A stretch of DNA of 17,096 nucleotides from Clostridia bacterium (GTDB lineage: Bacteria; Bacillota_A; Clostridia; Christensenellales; CAG-138), in the NCBI GenBank assembly GCA_017394605.1, contig JAFPXU010000055.1, positions 1-17,096 on the forward strand, written 5' to 3'. Position 1 is the stretch's first letter; each line of letters begins with the position of its first letter. The position numbers and the translations under genes were made by a program. Of the stretch, positions 1-7,473 are shown piece by piece. The notes below the pieces were generated by a model that worked only from the letters and a program-made list of their open reading frames with translations, did no database searches and had not been told where the DNA came from.

Positions 1-231
1 ATGCACGGATACGAGATCGCCGACCTTCGCCGCCGCCGTCGCGCCTGCGTCCGTCGCGCTCTTCACCGCGCCGACGTCGCCGCGGACCATGACCGTGACG
101 AGTCCGCCGCCGACATGGACCTTGCCGATCAGATGTACGTTTGCCGCCTTGACCATCGCGTCCGCCGCTTCAATGCTCGCCACGAGGCCTTTTGTCTCGA
201 TCATGCCGAGTGCCTGCAATGTTTTTGCCAT
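1..231 (-). CDS. eutM: EutM-type microcompartment shell protein (partial, 3' end beyond window)
   Basis: Small BMC-domain protein that forms hexameric tiles of the ethanolamine microcompartment shell, with a central pore for small molecules. The 77 visible residues start [20 protein letters not shown] and include [21 protein letters not shown] and [19 protein letters not shown]. This follows E. coli EutM almost residue for residue, so about 15-20 C-terminal residues are missing at the window edge. The ATG at 231 is supported by a GGAGG ribosome binding site 8 bases upstream. The gene is the last visible member of the eut operon, 65 nt after the dehydrogenase gene. That gap holds only a tiny ACCG-GAAA-CGGT hairpin (283-294) and no terminator. 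A PduA/PduJ-like paralogue is the alternative name, but the context favours EutM. Confidence 0.93.
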   Translation of the reverse strand, partial: MAKTLQALGMIETKGLVASIEAADAMVKAANVHLIGKVHVGGGLVTVMVRGDVGAVKSATDAGATAAAKVGDLVSVH

Positions 232-296
232 TTTTCAATTCCTCCGTATCTAGATTTGATGAATTTGCTTTTTATCTCTAAGACCGTTTCCGGTTC

Positions 297-1961
297 TTAT
301 CCGAGTCTTGCAAGGACCGCCTTCGCGATCTCGCTGATCTCCTCCTCGGAGATGTCGATCATGCCGTCCTGCGGGGAAGCCTTCGGAGCCGCCGCCGCGG
401 TGCGCTTTTTCCGGTAGTCCTCTTTCAGTTCCGCCTTCCGCTCCACATCCTTTGCGGCCTTCAGGTATGCCGCGCGGACCGCCTCGGGCTTGTCCTTCAT
501 GGACGGGATGCAGCTGCCGTCGTCCACGTAGGTACGGTTCACGTGCATCGAGGACTTCACCGCGTTTCCGCCGGACGCCTCCGCCCGCACCTGCTCAAGT
601 TCCTTGACCCCGTACGCCACGCGGCGGATGTTGATGAGGTCCATTGGCCCTACGTTGTTGCTCGTCGCGGACTTGCCGACCGCGCCGCATCCGAGCGTCA
701 TGGCCGGCGGCAGGCTGGTCGTGACGCCGACGCCGCCCAGCGCGCCGGGCGTATTGACGAGAAGCCGGTTGACGGGCTTTTTCAGTGCGAATTCCCGGAC
801 GATCTGCGGATCGGTCGTATGGATCGTCATCGTGTGGCCGACGCCCTCGTTCTCCAGGATCCGGATGCACCGCTCGCAGGCGGATTCCCAGTCGTTCTCG
901 ACGAACAGGCCGAGGACCGGGCACAGTTTTTCCCTGGAGTACGGGTTCTTCTTGGAGACTTCCGTCTGGAGTTCCGAGATCAGCACGCGGGTCCCCTTCG
1001 GCACCGTGATGCCCGCCATAGCGGCGATGTATTCCGCCGTCCTGCCGACGATCGCCGGGTTCATGGTCCCGTTCGCGCGGAGCAGGAACTTCGATACCTT
1101 TTCGGATTCCGTGTGGTTCATGCAGTAGCCGCCCTGCGCCTGCGCCTCCGCGAGCACCTTGTCGAGGATGCTCTTTTCCGTCACGATCGACTGCTCCGAA
1201 GCGCAGATCGTGCCGTTGTCGAATGTCTTGGAATCGAAGATGCGCTTGATCGCCATGCGGATGTCCGCGCTCTTTTCGATATAGCTCGGACCGTTTCCGG
1301 GACCGACGCCGAGCGCCGGGTTGCCGGAGCTGTACGCCGCGCGGACCATGCCCTCGCCGCCGGTCGCCACGATGATCGCGATATCCTTATGCTTCATGAG
1401 CGCGCCGGACGCCTCGATGCTGGGCTCCGTGATCGAGCCGATCAGGCCTTCGGGCGCGCCTGCCGCGTACGCGGCCTTCTGCACGATCTTCACGGTCTCG
1501 AGGATGCACTTCTTCGCCGAGGGATGCGGGCTGAACACGATGCCGTTTCCCGCCTTCAGGGAGATCAGCGCCTTGTACATGACGGTGGAGGTCGGATTGG
1601 TCGAGGGAATGATCGCCGCGACGACGCCCATCGGGACGCCGATCTCCATGATGCCTTTCTCCTTGTCTTCGCAAAGGAATCCGACGGTCTTCATGTCCTT
1701 GATGTACTCGTAGGTCATCGTGGAGCCCAGGATGTTCTTGAGGCGCTTGTCCTCGCCGTTTCCGAATCCCGTCTCCTCGCTCGCCATCTGGCCGAGCCGC
1801 GCCGCTTCCAGCGCGCACGCCTCCGCGACCGCCCTGCAGACGCTGTCGATCTTCTCCTGGGAGAACGTCCCGTAGATCTTCTGCGCCTCTTTCGCCGCCT
1901 TCACGAGATTCCTGACCTCCTGCACGGACGCCAGGTCTTTGTCCAGTACGATCTCGCTCAT
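297..1961 (-). CDS. eutE: CoA-acylating acetaldehyde dehydrogenase, EutE type, with C-terminal encapsulation helix
   Basis: Oxidises the acetaldehyde made by EutBC to acetyl-CoA with NAD+ and CoA, inside the microcompartment. The 554-residue protein has the aldehyde dehydrogenase fold: PSTNPTSTVMYKAL near residue 119, an ATGG segment near 199, GPGNGPSYIE near 220 and the catalytic cysteine C253 in DNGTICASEQS. The N-terminus lacks the short amphipathic targeting helix found on enterobacterial EutE. Instead the last 25 residues (about 530-554, DISEEEISEIAKAVLARLG), after an Ala/Lys-rich linker, look like an encapsulation peptide. The ATG at 1961 follows TAGGAGG, which overlaps the eutL stop codon and so suggests coupled translation. 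A PduP-like propionaldehyde dehydrogenase cannot be excluded from sequence alone; the eutABCL neighbours make the acetaldehyde role likely. Confidence 0.93.
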   Translation of the reverse strand: MSEIVLDKDLASVQEVRNLVKAAKEAQKIYGTFSQEKIDSVCRAVAEACALEAARLGQMASEETGFGNGEDKRLKNILGSTMTYEYIKDMKTVGFLCEDKEKGIMEIGVPMGVVAAIIPSTNPTSTVMYKALISLKAGNGIVFSPHPSAKKCILETVKIVQKAAYAAGAPEGLIGSITEPSIEASGALMKHKDIAIIVATGGEGMVRAAYSSGNPALGVGPGNGPSYIEKSADIRMAIKRIFDSKTFDNGTICASEQSIVTEKSILDKVLAEAQAQGGYCMNHTESEKVSKFLLRANGTMNPAIVGRTAEYIAAMAGITVPKGTRVLISELQTEVSKKNPYSREKLCPVLGLFVENDWESACERCIRILENEGVGHTMTIHTTDPQIVREFALKKPVNRLLVNTPGALGGVGVTTSLPPAMTLGCGAVGKSATSNNVGPMDLINIRRVAYGVKELEQVRAEASGGNAVKSSMHVNRTYVDDGSCIPSMKDKPEAVRAAYLKAAKDVERKAELKEDYRKKRTAAAAPKASPQDGMIDISEEEISEIAKAVLARLG

Positions 1962-1974
1962 CTGCCGTTTCCTC

Positions 1975-2631
1975 CTATCTCATGCTGTCGGGGTCGTCCG
2001 CCGCATCGATGACCGCGGTCCGGAACGCTTCGCAGGCCGCCTTGCAGTCTGCCTGCTCCCCTGTCATCAGTCCGCCCGCGAAGTTCGTTTCGCTCGGCGG
2101 CCCGTAAAATTGCACCAGTTTCACATCCGCCGCCTTCAGCGCGGCGTCCAGTCCGAGCATGGCCTCCATCGGCGGCGCGATCACGTACGCGAGCGGCGCG
2201 CCCGCCGGAAGCCCGCACTGTTCGGACAGGTAGGTCCCGCTCCTTGAGATGCAGTGTGCGAAAAACACGATCGAGTCCTCGTCGTTCGCGCTCTCAAAGC
2301 AGCACTCCTCGTTCAGGTAGGCGGCCGTCGCCTCCATGCCCGCCCGCACGTCCGCAGGGGTCGCGGCGGCGAGGATCCCGATCCATTCGCCGGCCAGCGC
2401 GGTCGAGGCGTTGGACGAGCCCGCGTACATGCTTCTCGAGTACACCACCCGGACCGGCGTCGTCTTGGTCGCCGCGTCGATCGCCGCGTAGCAGGCGTCG
2501 TCGCAGTCGGACGTCAGGATGCCGACGCTCTTCTCCTCCGGCCTCAGGCCAAGCCGTTCCTTCAGGTCGTCCGAGACCTGGGGGATCATCCTCGCGCCGA
2601 GCAGATTCACTTTGATCTTATCGCCCTTCAT
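1975..2631 (-). CDS. eutL: Ethanolamine microcompartment shell protein EutL
   Basis: Tandem BMC-domain protein that forms pseudohexameric trimers in the shell facet, with a gated central pore that in the family binds ethanolamine. The 218 residues match the usual EutL length and contain its signature stretches: LTSDCDDACYAAIDAATK near residue 39, VVYSRSMYAGSS near 62, AHCISRSGTYLSEQ near 125, APPMEAMLGLDAALKAADV and the C-terminal PPSETNFAGGLMTGEQADCKAA. The acidic residues near D44 and E82 correspond to the ethanolamine-binding positions described for EutL, from memory of the family. The gene starts 3 nt after the eutC stop, with the Shine-Dalgarno sequence GAGGTAGGAT spanning that stop. Together with EutM it indicates that this operon builds a true microcompartment. 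Confidence 0.95.
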   Translation of the reverse strand: MKGDKIKVNLLGARMIPQVSDDLKERLGLRPEEKSVGILTSDCDDACYAAIDAATKTTPVRVVYSRSMYAGSSNASTALAGEWIGILAAATPADVRAGMEATAAYLNEECCFESANDEDSIVFFAHCISRSGTYLSEQCGLPAGAPLAYVIAPPMEAMLGLDAALKAADVKLVQFYGPPSETNFAGGLMTGEQADCKAACEAFRTAVIDAADDPDSMR

Positions 2632-2634
2632 ATC

Positions 2635-3504
2635 CTACCTCTTCAGGTTCACGCCGGAGGCCTTCGCCTCGAGGATCTGTTCGATGATGTCCGCAATGTA
2701 CGCGCCCGCCTCCGCGGCAGCCGTGCCGCCCTTGTGGATGTTGGATACCACCGTGCGGATGGACTCGGGCACGCCGGGCTTTGCCCGGTAGGCAATGTAG
2801 GCGGACATGGATTCCGCCGTCATGAGACCGGGACGCTCGCCGATCAGGACGCAGACGACTTCCGCGTCCAGCAGTTCGCAGATCTCGTCCTCCACGCCGA
2901 CGCGGGCGTATTTCACGTAGAACGGGGTGCCCGTTTCGATCCCCTTCGCCTTCAGCGCGTCCTCCATGACGGGGAGGATCGTTTCAAGGTTCGCGCGGAT
3001 CGCGACGGAGGAAAGCCCGCCGCCCGCGAAAATCTGGACCTGCGGGGACATTTTGCAGATCTTCTTCAGCGTTGCCTTCGACTCCTCGGTCAGCTTTCTG
3101 CCGAGATCCGGCCTTGTCAGATACTCGTTCTTGTCCCTGCACTGGGTCACGACGGATGTAAGCCCCAGCCCTTTCAGGAATTCGGGATCCACGTCCTTCT
3201 GGACGGAGTCGCGCGCAGCGGCGTGGTCCGCGCGGAATTTCAGCATCTCGTCCGTCGTCAGGCGCGGGCCGCAGCGGCCGATGCCGACGCGGGCTGCCGT
3301 GGAACTCTTCAGGATCTCCAGCGACTCCTCCCTCGCGGCGCGGATCTGATCCGAGGCCTGCTTGCAGGGGAGCGCCTTTTCCGGCGCGGGTTCCGCTCGG
3401 AACCTGGGCTCCGGGGCGATCTCCGTATTCCGTTTTTCTTCCGTTTTCATCCGGATGATCTCGTCCGCGATGATCCGGAGCAGTTCTTCTCTCGTCATCC
3501 GCAT
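2635..3504 (-). CDS. eutC: Ethanolamine ammonia-lyase small (light) subunit
   Basis: Small subunit of adenosylcobalamin-dependent ethanolamine ammonia-lyase, which with EutB converts ethanolamine to acetaldehyde and ammonia. The 289-residue product fits the family length. The N-terminal helix MRMTREELLRIIADEIIRM resembles the known EutC targeting peptide. The core carries the family motifs RVGIGRCGPRLTTDEML, FRADHAAARDSV, IGERPGLMTAES and the C-terminal NIHKGGTAAAEAGAYIADII. I chose the ATG at 3504 because GAGG lies 8 nt upstream, across the eutB stop, and because the longer open frame to 3588 would only add shadow sequence from inside eutB. The gap to eutB is 5 nt, so translation is probably coupled. 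Confidence 0.95.
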   Translation of the reverse strand: MRMTREELLRIIADEIIRMKTEEKRNTEIAPEPRFRAEPAPEKALPCKQASDQIRAAREESLEILKSSTAARVGIGRCGPRLTTDEMLKFRADHAAARDSVQKDVDPEFLKGLGLTSVVTQCRDKNEYLTRPDLGRKLTEESKATLKKICKMSPQVQIFAGGGLSSVAIRANLETILPVMEDALKAKGIETGTPFYVKYARVGVEDEICELLDAEVVCVLIGERPGLMTAESMSAYIAYRAKPGVPESIRTVVSNIHKGGTAAAEAGAYIADIIEQILEAKASGVNLKR

Positions 3505-3509
3505 ACGCG

Positions 3510-4874
3510 TCACCTCATGAAGACGGTCGGATCGCCCGCTTTGTCCGTCAGCTTTCCGTCCTTGTAGATCCCGTACGATTCGAGCCACTGCTCGAATTCC
3601 CGGATCGGATGCAGATGCCCGATCTCCCGGATCGTGTTCGCGTCATGATACGCGTTCGTCTGGTAGTTGAGCATGATGTCGTCTCCCGCCGGGACGCCGA
3701 TGATATAGTTCACGCCGGCGTACGACAGAAGCAGCGAGAGATTCTCAATGTCGTTCTGATCCGCCTGCATGTGGTTGGTATAGCAGCAGTCGCAGCCCAT
3801 GGGAACGCCCATGAGCTTTGCCATGAAATGATCCTCAAGACCCGCCCGTATGACCTGTCTTGAGTCGTACAGGTACTCGGGTCCGATGAAACCGACGACG
3901 GTGTTGACCATGAACGGTTCGAACGGACGCGCGAACGCGTAGCATCTCGCCTCCATCGTCACCTGGTCCGCGCCGTAATGCGCGTCGGAGGAAAGCTCCG
4001 AGCCCTGGCCGGTCTCAAAGTACATGACGTTCTTCCCCTTCGCTGTGCCCTTCTCCTTTAACAGCGCCCGCGCCTCGCGGACCGTGTCCGAAGTGAATCC
4101 GAAGGCCGTGTTGCCCTTTTCGGATCCCGCGATGGACTGGAAGATCATGTCGCATGGCGCGCCCTGCTTTACCGCCTCGATCTGCGTCGTGATGTGCCCG
4201 AGGCAGCAGATCTGCGTCGGGACCCCGAGCCGCATCTTGATCTCGTTCAGGCGCTTCAGCACTTCGGCGAGCGAAAAGACCGTGTCGTTGACCGGGTTGA
4301 GGCCTAAAAGCGCGTCGCCGCATCCGTAGGAAAGGCCTTCGTACACGGAGGCGGTGATCCCCTCGATGTCGTCCGTCGGATGGTTGGGCTGCAGACGCGT
4401 GGAAAGGCATCCTCTCCGGCCGATGGTCGTGTTGCAGGTCGCCTCGACCCGCACCTTATTGGCAGCGTACACAAGGTCCATGTTGCTCATGAGCTTGCAC
4501 ACGCCCGCGGTCATCTCCGCCGTCAGGCCCTTCGATGCGCGCCGGATCTTTTCCTCCGTCGCGTCGTAGGAAAGGAGCCATTCCCGGAATTCCCCGACCG
4601 TCATGCCCCTGATCCCGTTATACACTGCGGGATCCAGATAGTCCTGATCCAGGCGCGTGACCTCGTCCTGCTCGTACGGCACGGCGGGATTCTCCCTGAG
4701 ATCGGACATGAGAAGTTCGGACAGCACCCTTTTCGCAGCGATGCGTTCGAGATCGCTCCCTGCCGCCACGCCCGCGAGCACGTCGCCGGACTTCAGCTCG
4801 TTGGCCTTCGCCATGACTTCCTTGACCGATTTGAATGTGAAATTCTGTCCCTTTACGGATGTGGATAACCGCAT
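3510..4874 (-). CDS. eutB: Ethanolamine ammonia-lyase large (heavy) subunit
   Basis: Catalytic subunit of the B12-dependent ethanolamine ammonia-lyase. With the ATG at 4874 the protein has 454 residues, and the known active-site residues fall at the same numbers as in the enterobacterial enzyme: R160 and Q162 (STRLQP), N193 (GLNPVND), E287 (YFETGQGS) and D362 (MGCDCCYTNH). The C-terminus GDDIMLNYQTNAYHDA through AGDPTVFMR is also typical. An upstream in-frame GTG at 4883 is less likely because it sits inside the ribosome binding site GAGGTG, which is well spaced for 4874. The gene begins 10 nt after eutA. Nothing is truncated and all catalytic residues are present, so the enzyme is predicted to be active and to need adenosylcobalamin. 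Confidence 0.97.
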   Translation of the reverse strand: MRLSTSVKGQNFTFKSVKEVMAKANELKSGDVLAGVAAGSDLERIAAKRVLSELLMSDLRENPAVPYEQDEVTRLDQDYLDPAVYNGIRGMTVGEFREWLLSYDATEEKIRRASKGLTAEMTAGVCKLMSNMDLVYAANKVRVEATCNTTIGRRGCLSTRLQPNHPTDDIEGITASVYEGLSYGCGDALLGLNPVNDTVFSLAEVLKRLNEIKMRLGVPTQICCLGHITTQIEAVKQGAPCDMIFQSIAGSEKGNTAFGFTSDTVREARALLKEKGTAKGKNVMYFETGQGSELSSDAHYGADQVTMEARCYAFARPFEPFMVNTVVGFIGPEYLYDSRQVIRAGLEDHFMAKLMGVPMGCDCCYTNHMQADQNDIENLSLLLSYAGVNYIIGVPAGDDIMLNYQTNAYHDANTIREIGHLHPIREFEQWLESYGIYKDGKLTDKAGDPTVFMR

Positions 4875-4884
4875 TCTCTTCACC

Positions 4885-6309
4885 TCAGTGTCCGAACAGC
4901 AGCGTCTTGATGACCACGGGGACCACGAGTCCCCCGACGATGGGCCGTCCGATGTCGATATGATCCGCGGACTGCACCGGGATCCCGTCTATGGAAACAA
5001 GCCTCCGGTCCGAAACCTGCAGAAAGCACATTCCGAACACCTTGGCCATATCGTTCTCAAAAACCAGCACGAGCGGTCTTCCGGGCGCGAGGCAGGCTTC
5101 CGCGGACGCCGCCATGGCGGCAGCGAGCCGTTTCACCTCCGGATAGCTGGGATCCGGCTTGCCGCGGAGCGCGACCGCGACGTCCTGTCCGTTCAGTTCC
5201 ATGTACCGGAACAGGTTCTCGGCAAAATCCGCGCCATCGCCTGCAAACAGCTTTTCCTGCTCCGCCTCCGTGACCCGGTAGACGGTCAGGTTCTTCATGG
5301 GCAGAAGGTCCGCCTCCGCGCGGATCGTGCTTCCGGATACCGTCGTGGTATAGCTGCCGGCGCCGATCACGGTGGCGGAGATCGTGTTGTCCGCCTCGAT
5401 CCGCCGGACGCCGTTCAGATAAGGGTCCTCCCGGATCGCGCGCCCGAGCAGGATCCCGGTGTCTCCGAACCGGTAGGGATCGCCCGAATCGTATTTTCCG
5501 CGGACCGCGTCCGCCACGCCGCCCGAATAGCAGAGCACGTCCGGCGCGGCCGCGATATCAAAGCCGGAACTGTCCGGCGTCAGAAGTTTCTTGTAGAGGG
5601 AGGTCCGTTCCTTCAGACCCGTCATCTCCGCGAGCAGGGACGCCTGGCGCCTTGCGATCGTCATAAGGACCGCCTCGTCGCGCATCCCTTCCGTAAGGTC
5701 CGCGCCGATATCCTCCGCGACCAGCTTCGCGGCCTTGGAGTATCCGGTCACCGTTCCGTCCGGAGCGGTGCGGATCAGCCTGCCGCCCACGTCGATGCAG
5801 CCGGTATCCATCGTCCTGCCGCGGTTGAACAGCACCGCGTTGGTCGTGCCGCCCCCGATGTCCAGGTTGACGACTCTGAGATGATGGTCCTTCGAATACG
5901 CGTACGCCCCGCTTCCCTTGCCGGCGATCACGGATTCCATGTCCGGACCCGCCGCCGATACGACGAACTCGCCCGCCATGCCGGAAAGCGTCCGCACGAT
6001 ATTCTCCGCGTTTTCCTTCCTCGCGGACTCGCCCGTTATGATCACGGCGCCGGAGGAAACGTCGTCGGGAGATATGCCCGCGTCGCGGTAGACGGAGAGG
6101 ACGATCCCCTTCACCTTCTCCGCGTCGATGTGCTCGCGGTCCAAAAGCGGCGTGAAAAACGGCTCGGAGCGGTACAGGATCTCCTTCCCCGTAATGGAGA
6201 CCTTCGGAACGTTATAGATGCCGGCCGTGTTCTCCATGTACAGCCTGGAGAAAACGACCTGGGTCGTCGTCGTTCCGACATCGATGCCTACGCTGATGAT
6301 GCTCTCCAT
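4885..6309 (-). CDS. eutA: Ethanolamine ammonia-lyase reactivating factor EutA
   Basis: ATP-dependent reactivase that removes damaged cobalamin from ethanolamine ammonia-lyase. The 474-residue protein has the actin/Hsp70-like fold signatures: an N-terminal phosphate loop GIDVGTTTTQVVF (residues 8-20), a second phosphate motif NLDIGGGTTNAVLF near 148-161, and GVADAVRG plus GAGSYTTTVSGSTIRA further on. The ATG at 6309 has GGGAG 5-6 nt upstream; the in-frame GTG at 6315 would overlap that site. It is the first gene of the eut operon. Its ribosome binding site is only about 15 nt downstream of a strong terminator hairpin, so expression probably depends on read-through. The eutB start follows after 10 nt. 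Confidence 0.95.
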   Translation of the reverse strand: MESIISVGIDVGTTTTQVVFSRLYMENTAGIYNVPKVSITGKEILYRSEPFFTPLLDREHIDAEKVKGIVLSVYRDAGISPDDVSSGAVIITGESARKENAENIVRTLSGMAGEFVVSAAGPDMESVIAGKGSGAYAYSKDHHLRVVNLDIGGGTTNAVLFNRGRTMDTGCIDVGGRLIRTAPDGTVTGYSKAAKLVAEDIGADLTEGMRDEAVLMTIARRQASLLAEMTGLKERTSLYKKLLTPDSSGFDIAAAPDVLCYSGGVADAVRGKYDSGDPYRFGDTGILLGRAIREDPYLNGVRRIEADNTISATVIGAGSYTTTVSGSTIRAEADLLPMKNLTVYRVTEAEQEKLFAGDGADFAENLFRYMELNGQDVAVALRGKPDPSYPEVKRLAAAMAASAEACLAPGRPLVLVFENDMAKVFGMCFLQVSDRRLVSIDGIPVQSADHIDIGRPIVGGLVVPVVIKTLLFGH

Positions 6310-6328
6310 CTTCACTCCCGCTTCAAAT

Positions 6329-6373
6329 AGAAAAAGGCCAAAAGGACAAGTTCAATAAACGGTCCTTCCGGCC
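6329..6373 (-). terminator. Intrinsic terminator in the eutA leader (probable attenuator)
   Basis: On the minus strand a 12-bp stem, GGCCGGAAGGAC (6373-6362) with GTCCTTTTGGCC (6347-6336), encloses a 14-nt loop and is followed directly by TTTTTCT. Two of the twelve pairs are G-U. The eutA start codon lies only 20-25 nt further on, so a terminator that always worked would silence the operon. A weak hairpin with the 6-nt loop AGTATG (GGC/GCC, 6381-6370) shares bases with the 5' arm and could compete with it. This is the arrangement expected for antitermination, as known for eut leaders controlled by EutV, but the loop consensus is not well matched. Confidence 0.8.
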
Positions 6374-6391
6374 ATACTGCCTTTTTATGAG

Positions 6392-6414
6392 AAAAACCGC
6401 ACCCTGTTGTACGG
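6392..6414 (-). promoter_or_regulatory. Upstream leader hairpin with T-run (possible first hairpin of an antitermination pair)
   Basis: The minus strand reads CCGTAC, loop AACAGG, GTGCGG, then TTTTTC. The 6-bp stem includes one G-U pair. The 6-nt loop begins with A, like loops bound by ANTAR-domain antiterminators, but has A rather than G at the fourth position, so the match is incomplete. It may be a weak first terminator or the first half of a dual-hairpin element ahead of the main leader terminator. Its function is inferred only. Confidence 0.45.
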
Positions 6415-6434
6415 ATCACACTTTGTCTTTTATC

Positions 6435-6463
6435 AGCATAACGGAAAACAGGCAATCCGTCAA
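6435..6463 (-). promoter_or_regulatory. Sigma-70-type promoter of the eut operon
   Basis: The minus strand shows TTGACG (6463-6458), a 17-nt spacer and TATGCT (6440-6435). That is one mismatch from consensus in the -35 box and two in the -10 box, with ideal spacing. Transcription would start near 6428 and give a leader of about 120 nt containing the two hairpins. The rest of the gap between the aldolase stop (6611) and this promoter holds no convincing gene. It has a GC-rich CCCGG/CCGGG inverted repeat but no T-run, so no clear terminator for the aldolase gene is visible. I see no cobalamin riboswitch here. Confidence 0.75.
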
Positions 6464-6610
6464 GCGGATTCGGCGGGAGCCGTTCAGGCCTCCTTGCTTT
6501 TCCGGTCTTATTCGTCCCGGCGAAACGGGGCGGAGCACCGGGCGCTTCCTCCTCTGCGGTCAGGAGCATCCTCTCCCCGCGTCAAAGTCGGACTCGGCAT
6601 TTCAACAGCG

Positions 6611-7369
6611 TTACAGCTCCTCGCAGGTCTTTTTGATTCCTTCAAAGCCGGCGGTGAGCACGTCCGTATCACACGAACACATCACGAAAGTCAGTTCCTC
6701 CGCAAAGCGCTGAAGCATTTTCGGACCGGCATGGATCCCGAACCCTTTCCCGTTCTTTTTGCACATCGCGGCAACATGCGAGATGGCCTCGATCTCAATG
6801 GGATTCATGAGATCTCCCGGCACGCCGAGCGAGATGGACAGGTCATTGGGGCCGATCAGCAGTACGTCGATCCCCTCGACAGCGGCAATCGCGTCCGCGT
6901 TGTCGACTGCCAGCTTCGTTTCGATCTGAGCGATGGAAACGGTTTTATCGTTCAGGCCCTTCATGACTTCCGCGCTGCTGGAGCCCTTGATATAGTTGGT
7001 CGCCATCGAGTTGGAACCGTATCCGCGCTCGCCTATCGGTGCATACTTGGACCATTTAACAATCTCTTTTGCCTGATCGGGCGTTTCCGTCATGGGGACC
7101 ATGACGCCGCCGGCGCCTGCGTCAAGCGCCCGCGAGATCCAGCTCTTGGACAGTTCGGACGCACGGAGATATCCATCAAGATCGAGAGCGTGCGCCGCGG
7201 CAAAACAGTCATGGAGCGTTTCCAGAGTAAAGGGAGCGTGCTCGCAGTCGAACATAATGAAATCCAGTCCGGCGTTTTTTGCCAGCCAGCAGATGGCAGG
7301 ATTCCGGACGACACGGATCATGGTGCCGTATACCTTCTGTCCCGCTTTCAGTTTTTCTTTAATTGTCAT
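6611..7369 (-). CDS. HpcH/HpaI-family (class II, metal-dependent) aldolase
   Basis: Predicted divalent-metal pyruvate aldolase of the HpcH/HpaI (TIM-barrel) family, which reversibly joins pyruvate to an aldehyde. The 252-residue length is typical. Visible family features are the base motif FDCEHAPF with H44, an arginine near 69 (YLRAS), the PIGERGYG loop near 111-118, metal ligands E150 (IAQIE) and D176 (IGPNDLSISLG), and the end segment GFGIHAG. The ATG at 7369 has GGAGG 7 nt upstream; upstream in-frame ATGs lack such a site. It follows the kinase genes by about 104 nt and precedes the eut operon by about 300 nt. The true substrate cannot be named: 2-keto-3-deoxy acids, hydroxyoxovalerate-type compounds and others are all possible. 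Confidence 0.9.
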   Translation of the reverse strand: MTIKEKLKAGQKVYGTMIRVVRNPAICWLAKNAGLDFIMFDCEHAPFTLETLHDCFAAAHALDLDGYLRASELSKSWISRALDAGAGGVMVPMTETPDQAKEIVKWSKYAPIGERGYGSNSMATNYIKGSSSAEVMKGLNDKTVSIAQIETKLAVDNADAIAAVEGIDVLLIGPNDLSISLGVPGDLMNPIEIEAISHVAAMCKKNGKGFGIHAGPKMLQRFAEELTFVMCSCDTDVLTAGFEGIKKTCEEL

Positions 7370-7389
7370 ATTCTTGCCTCCGATCATGC

Positions 7390-7432
7390 CGGCTCCGTTC
7401 CGGTCGGGAAAGAATGCCGACAGGAAGAGCCG
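7390..7432 (-). promoter_or_regulatory. Long hairpin in the gap upstream of the aldolase gene
   Basis: On the minus strand the segment folds as CGGCTC (7432-7427), TTCC, GTCGG, a pyrimidine-rich loop, CCGAC, GGAA, GAGCCG (7395-7390). This gives about 15 pairs in three blocks with one or two unpaired bases between them. No T-run follows, so it is unlikely to be a simple intrinsic terminator. It ends about 20 nt before the aldolase start codon, close to that gene's ribosome binding site. It may stabilise or process the mRNA between the kinase and aldolase genes; the role is unknown. Confidence 0.5.
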
Positions 7433-7473
7433 TGAATCTGTTATCAGTTTACTATGTTCTGCCGCAAAGTCCG

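Noticed and set aside
543..2012. Long plus-strand open frame (about 490 codons) opposite the dehydrogenase gene
   Set aside because: It is Arg/Asp/His-rich with no recognisable domain, a typical antisense shadow of a GC-rich gene; the minus strand encodes a clear EutE-type enzyme.
3505..3588. Longer EutC start inside eutB
   Set aside because: It adds residues unlike EutC and lacks a ribosome binding site; 3504 has one and gives the usual N-terminal targeting helix.
4657..6330. Plus-strand open frame of about 557 codons opposite eutA
   Set aside because: Shadow of eutA, which is full-length with all nucleotide-binding motifs.
6312..6569. 85-codon minus-strand frame between the aldolase gene and eutA
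   Set aside because: It covers the eut promoter and leader terminator, has no family resemblance and no convincing ribosome binding site.
6310..6610. Cobalamin riboswitch upstream of the B12-dependent eut genes
   Set aside because: The leader after the promoter is only about 120 nt and I find no B12-box-like sequence or matching fold.
7433..7473. Separate promoter for the aldolase gene
   Set aside because: TTTGCG with TGATAA or GATAAC at 16-17 nt can be drawn but matches poorly; not strong enough to list.
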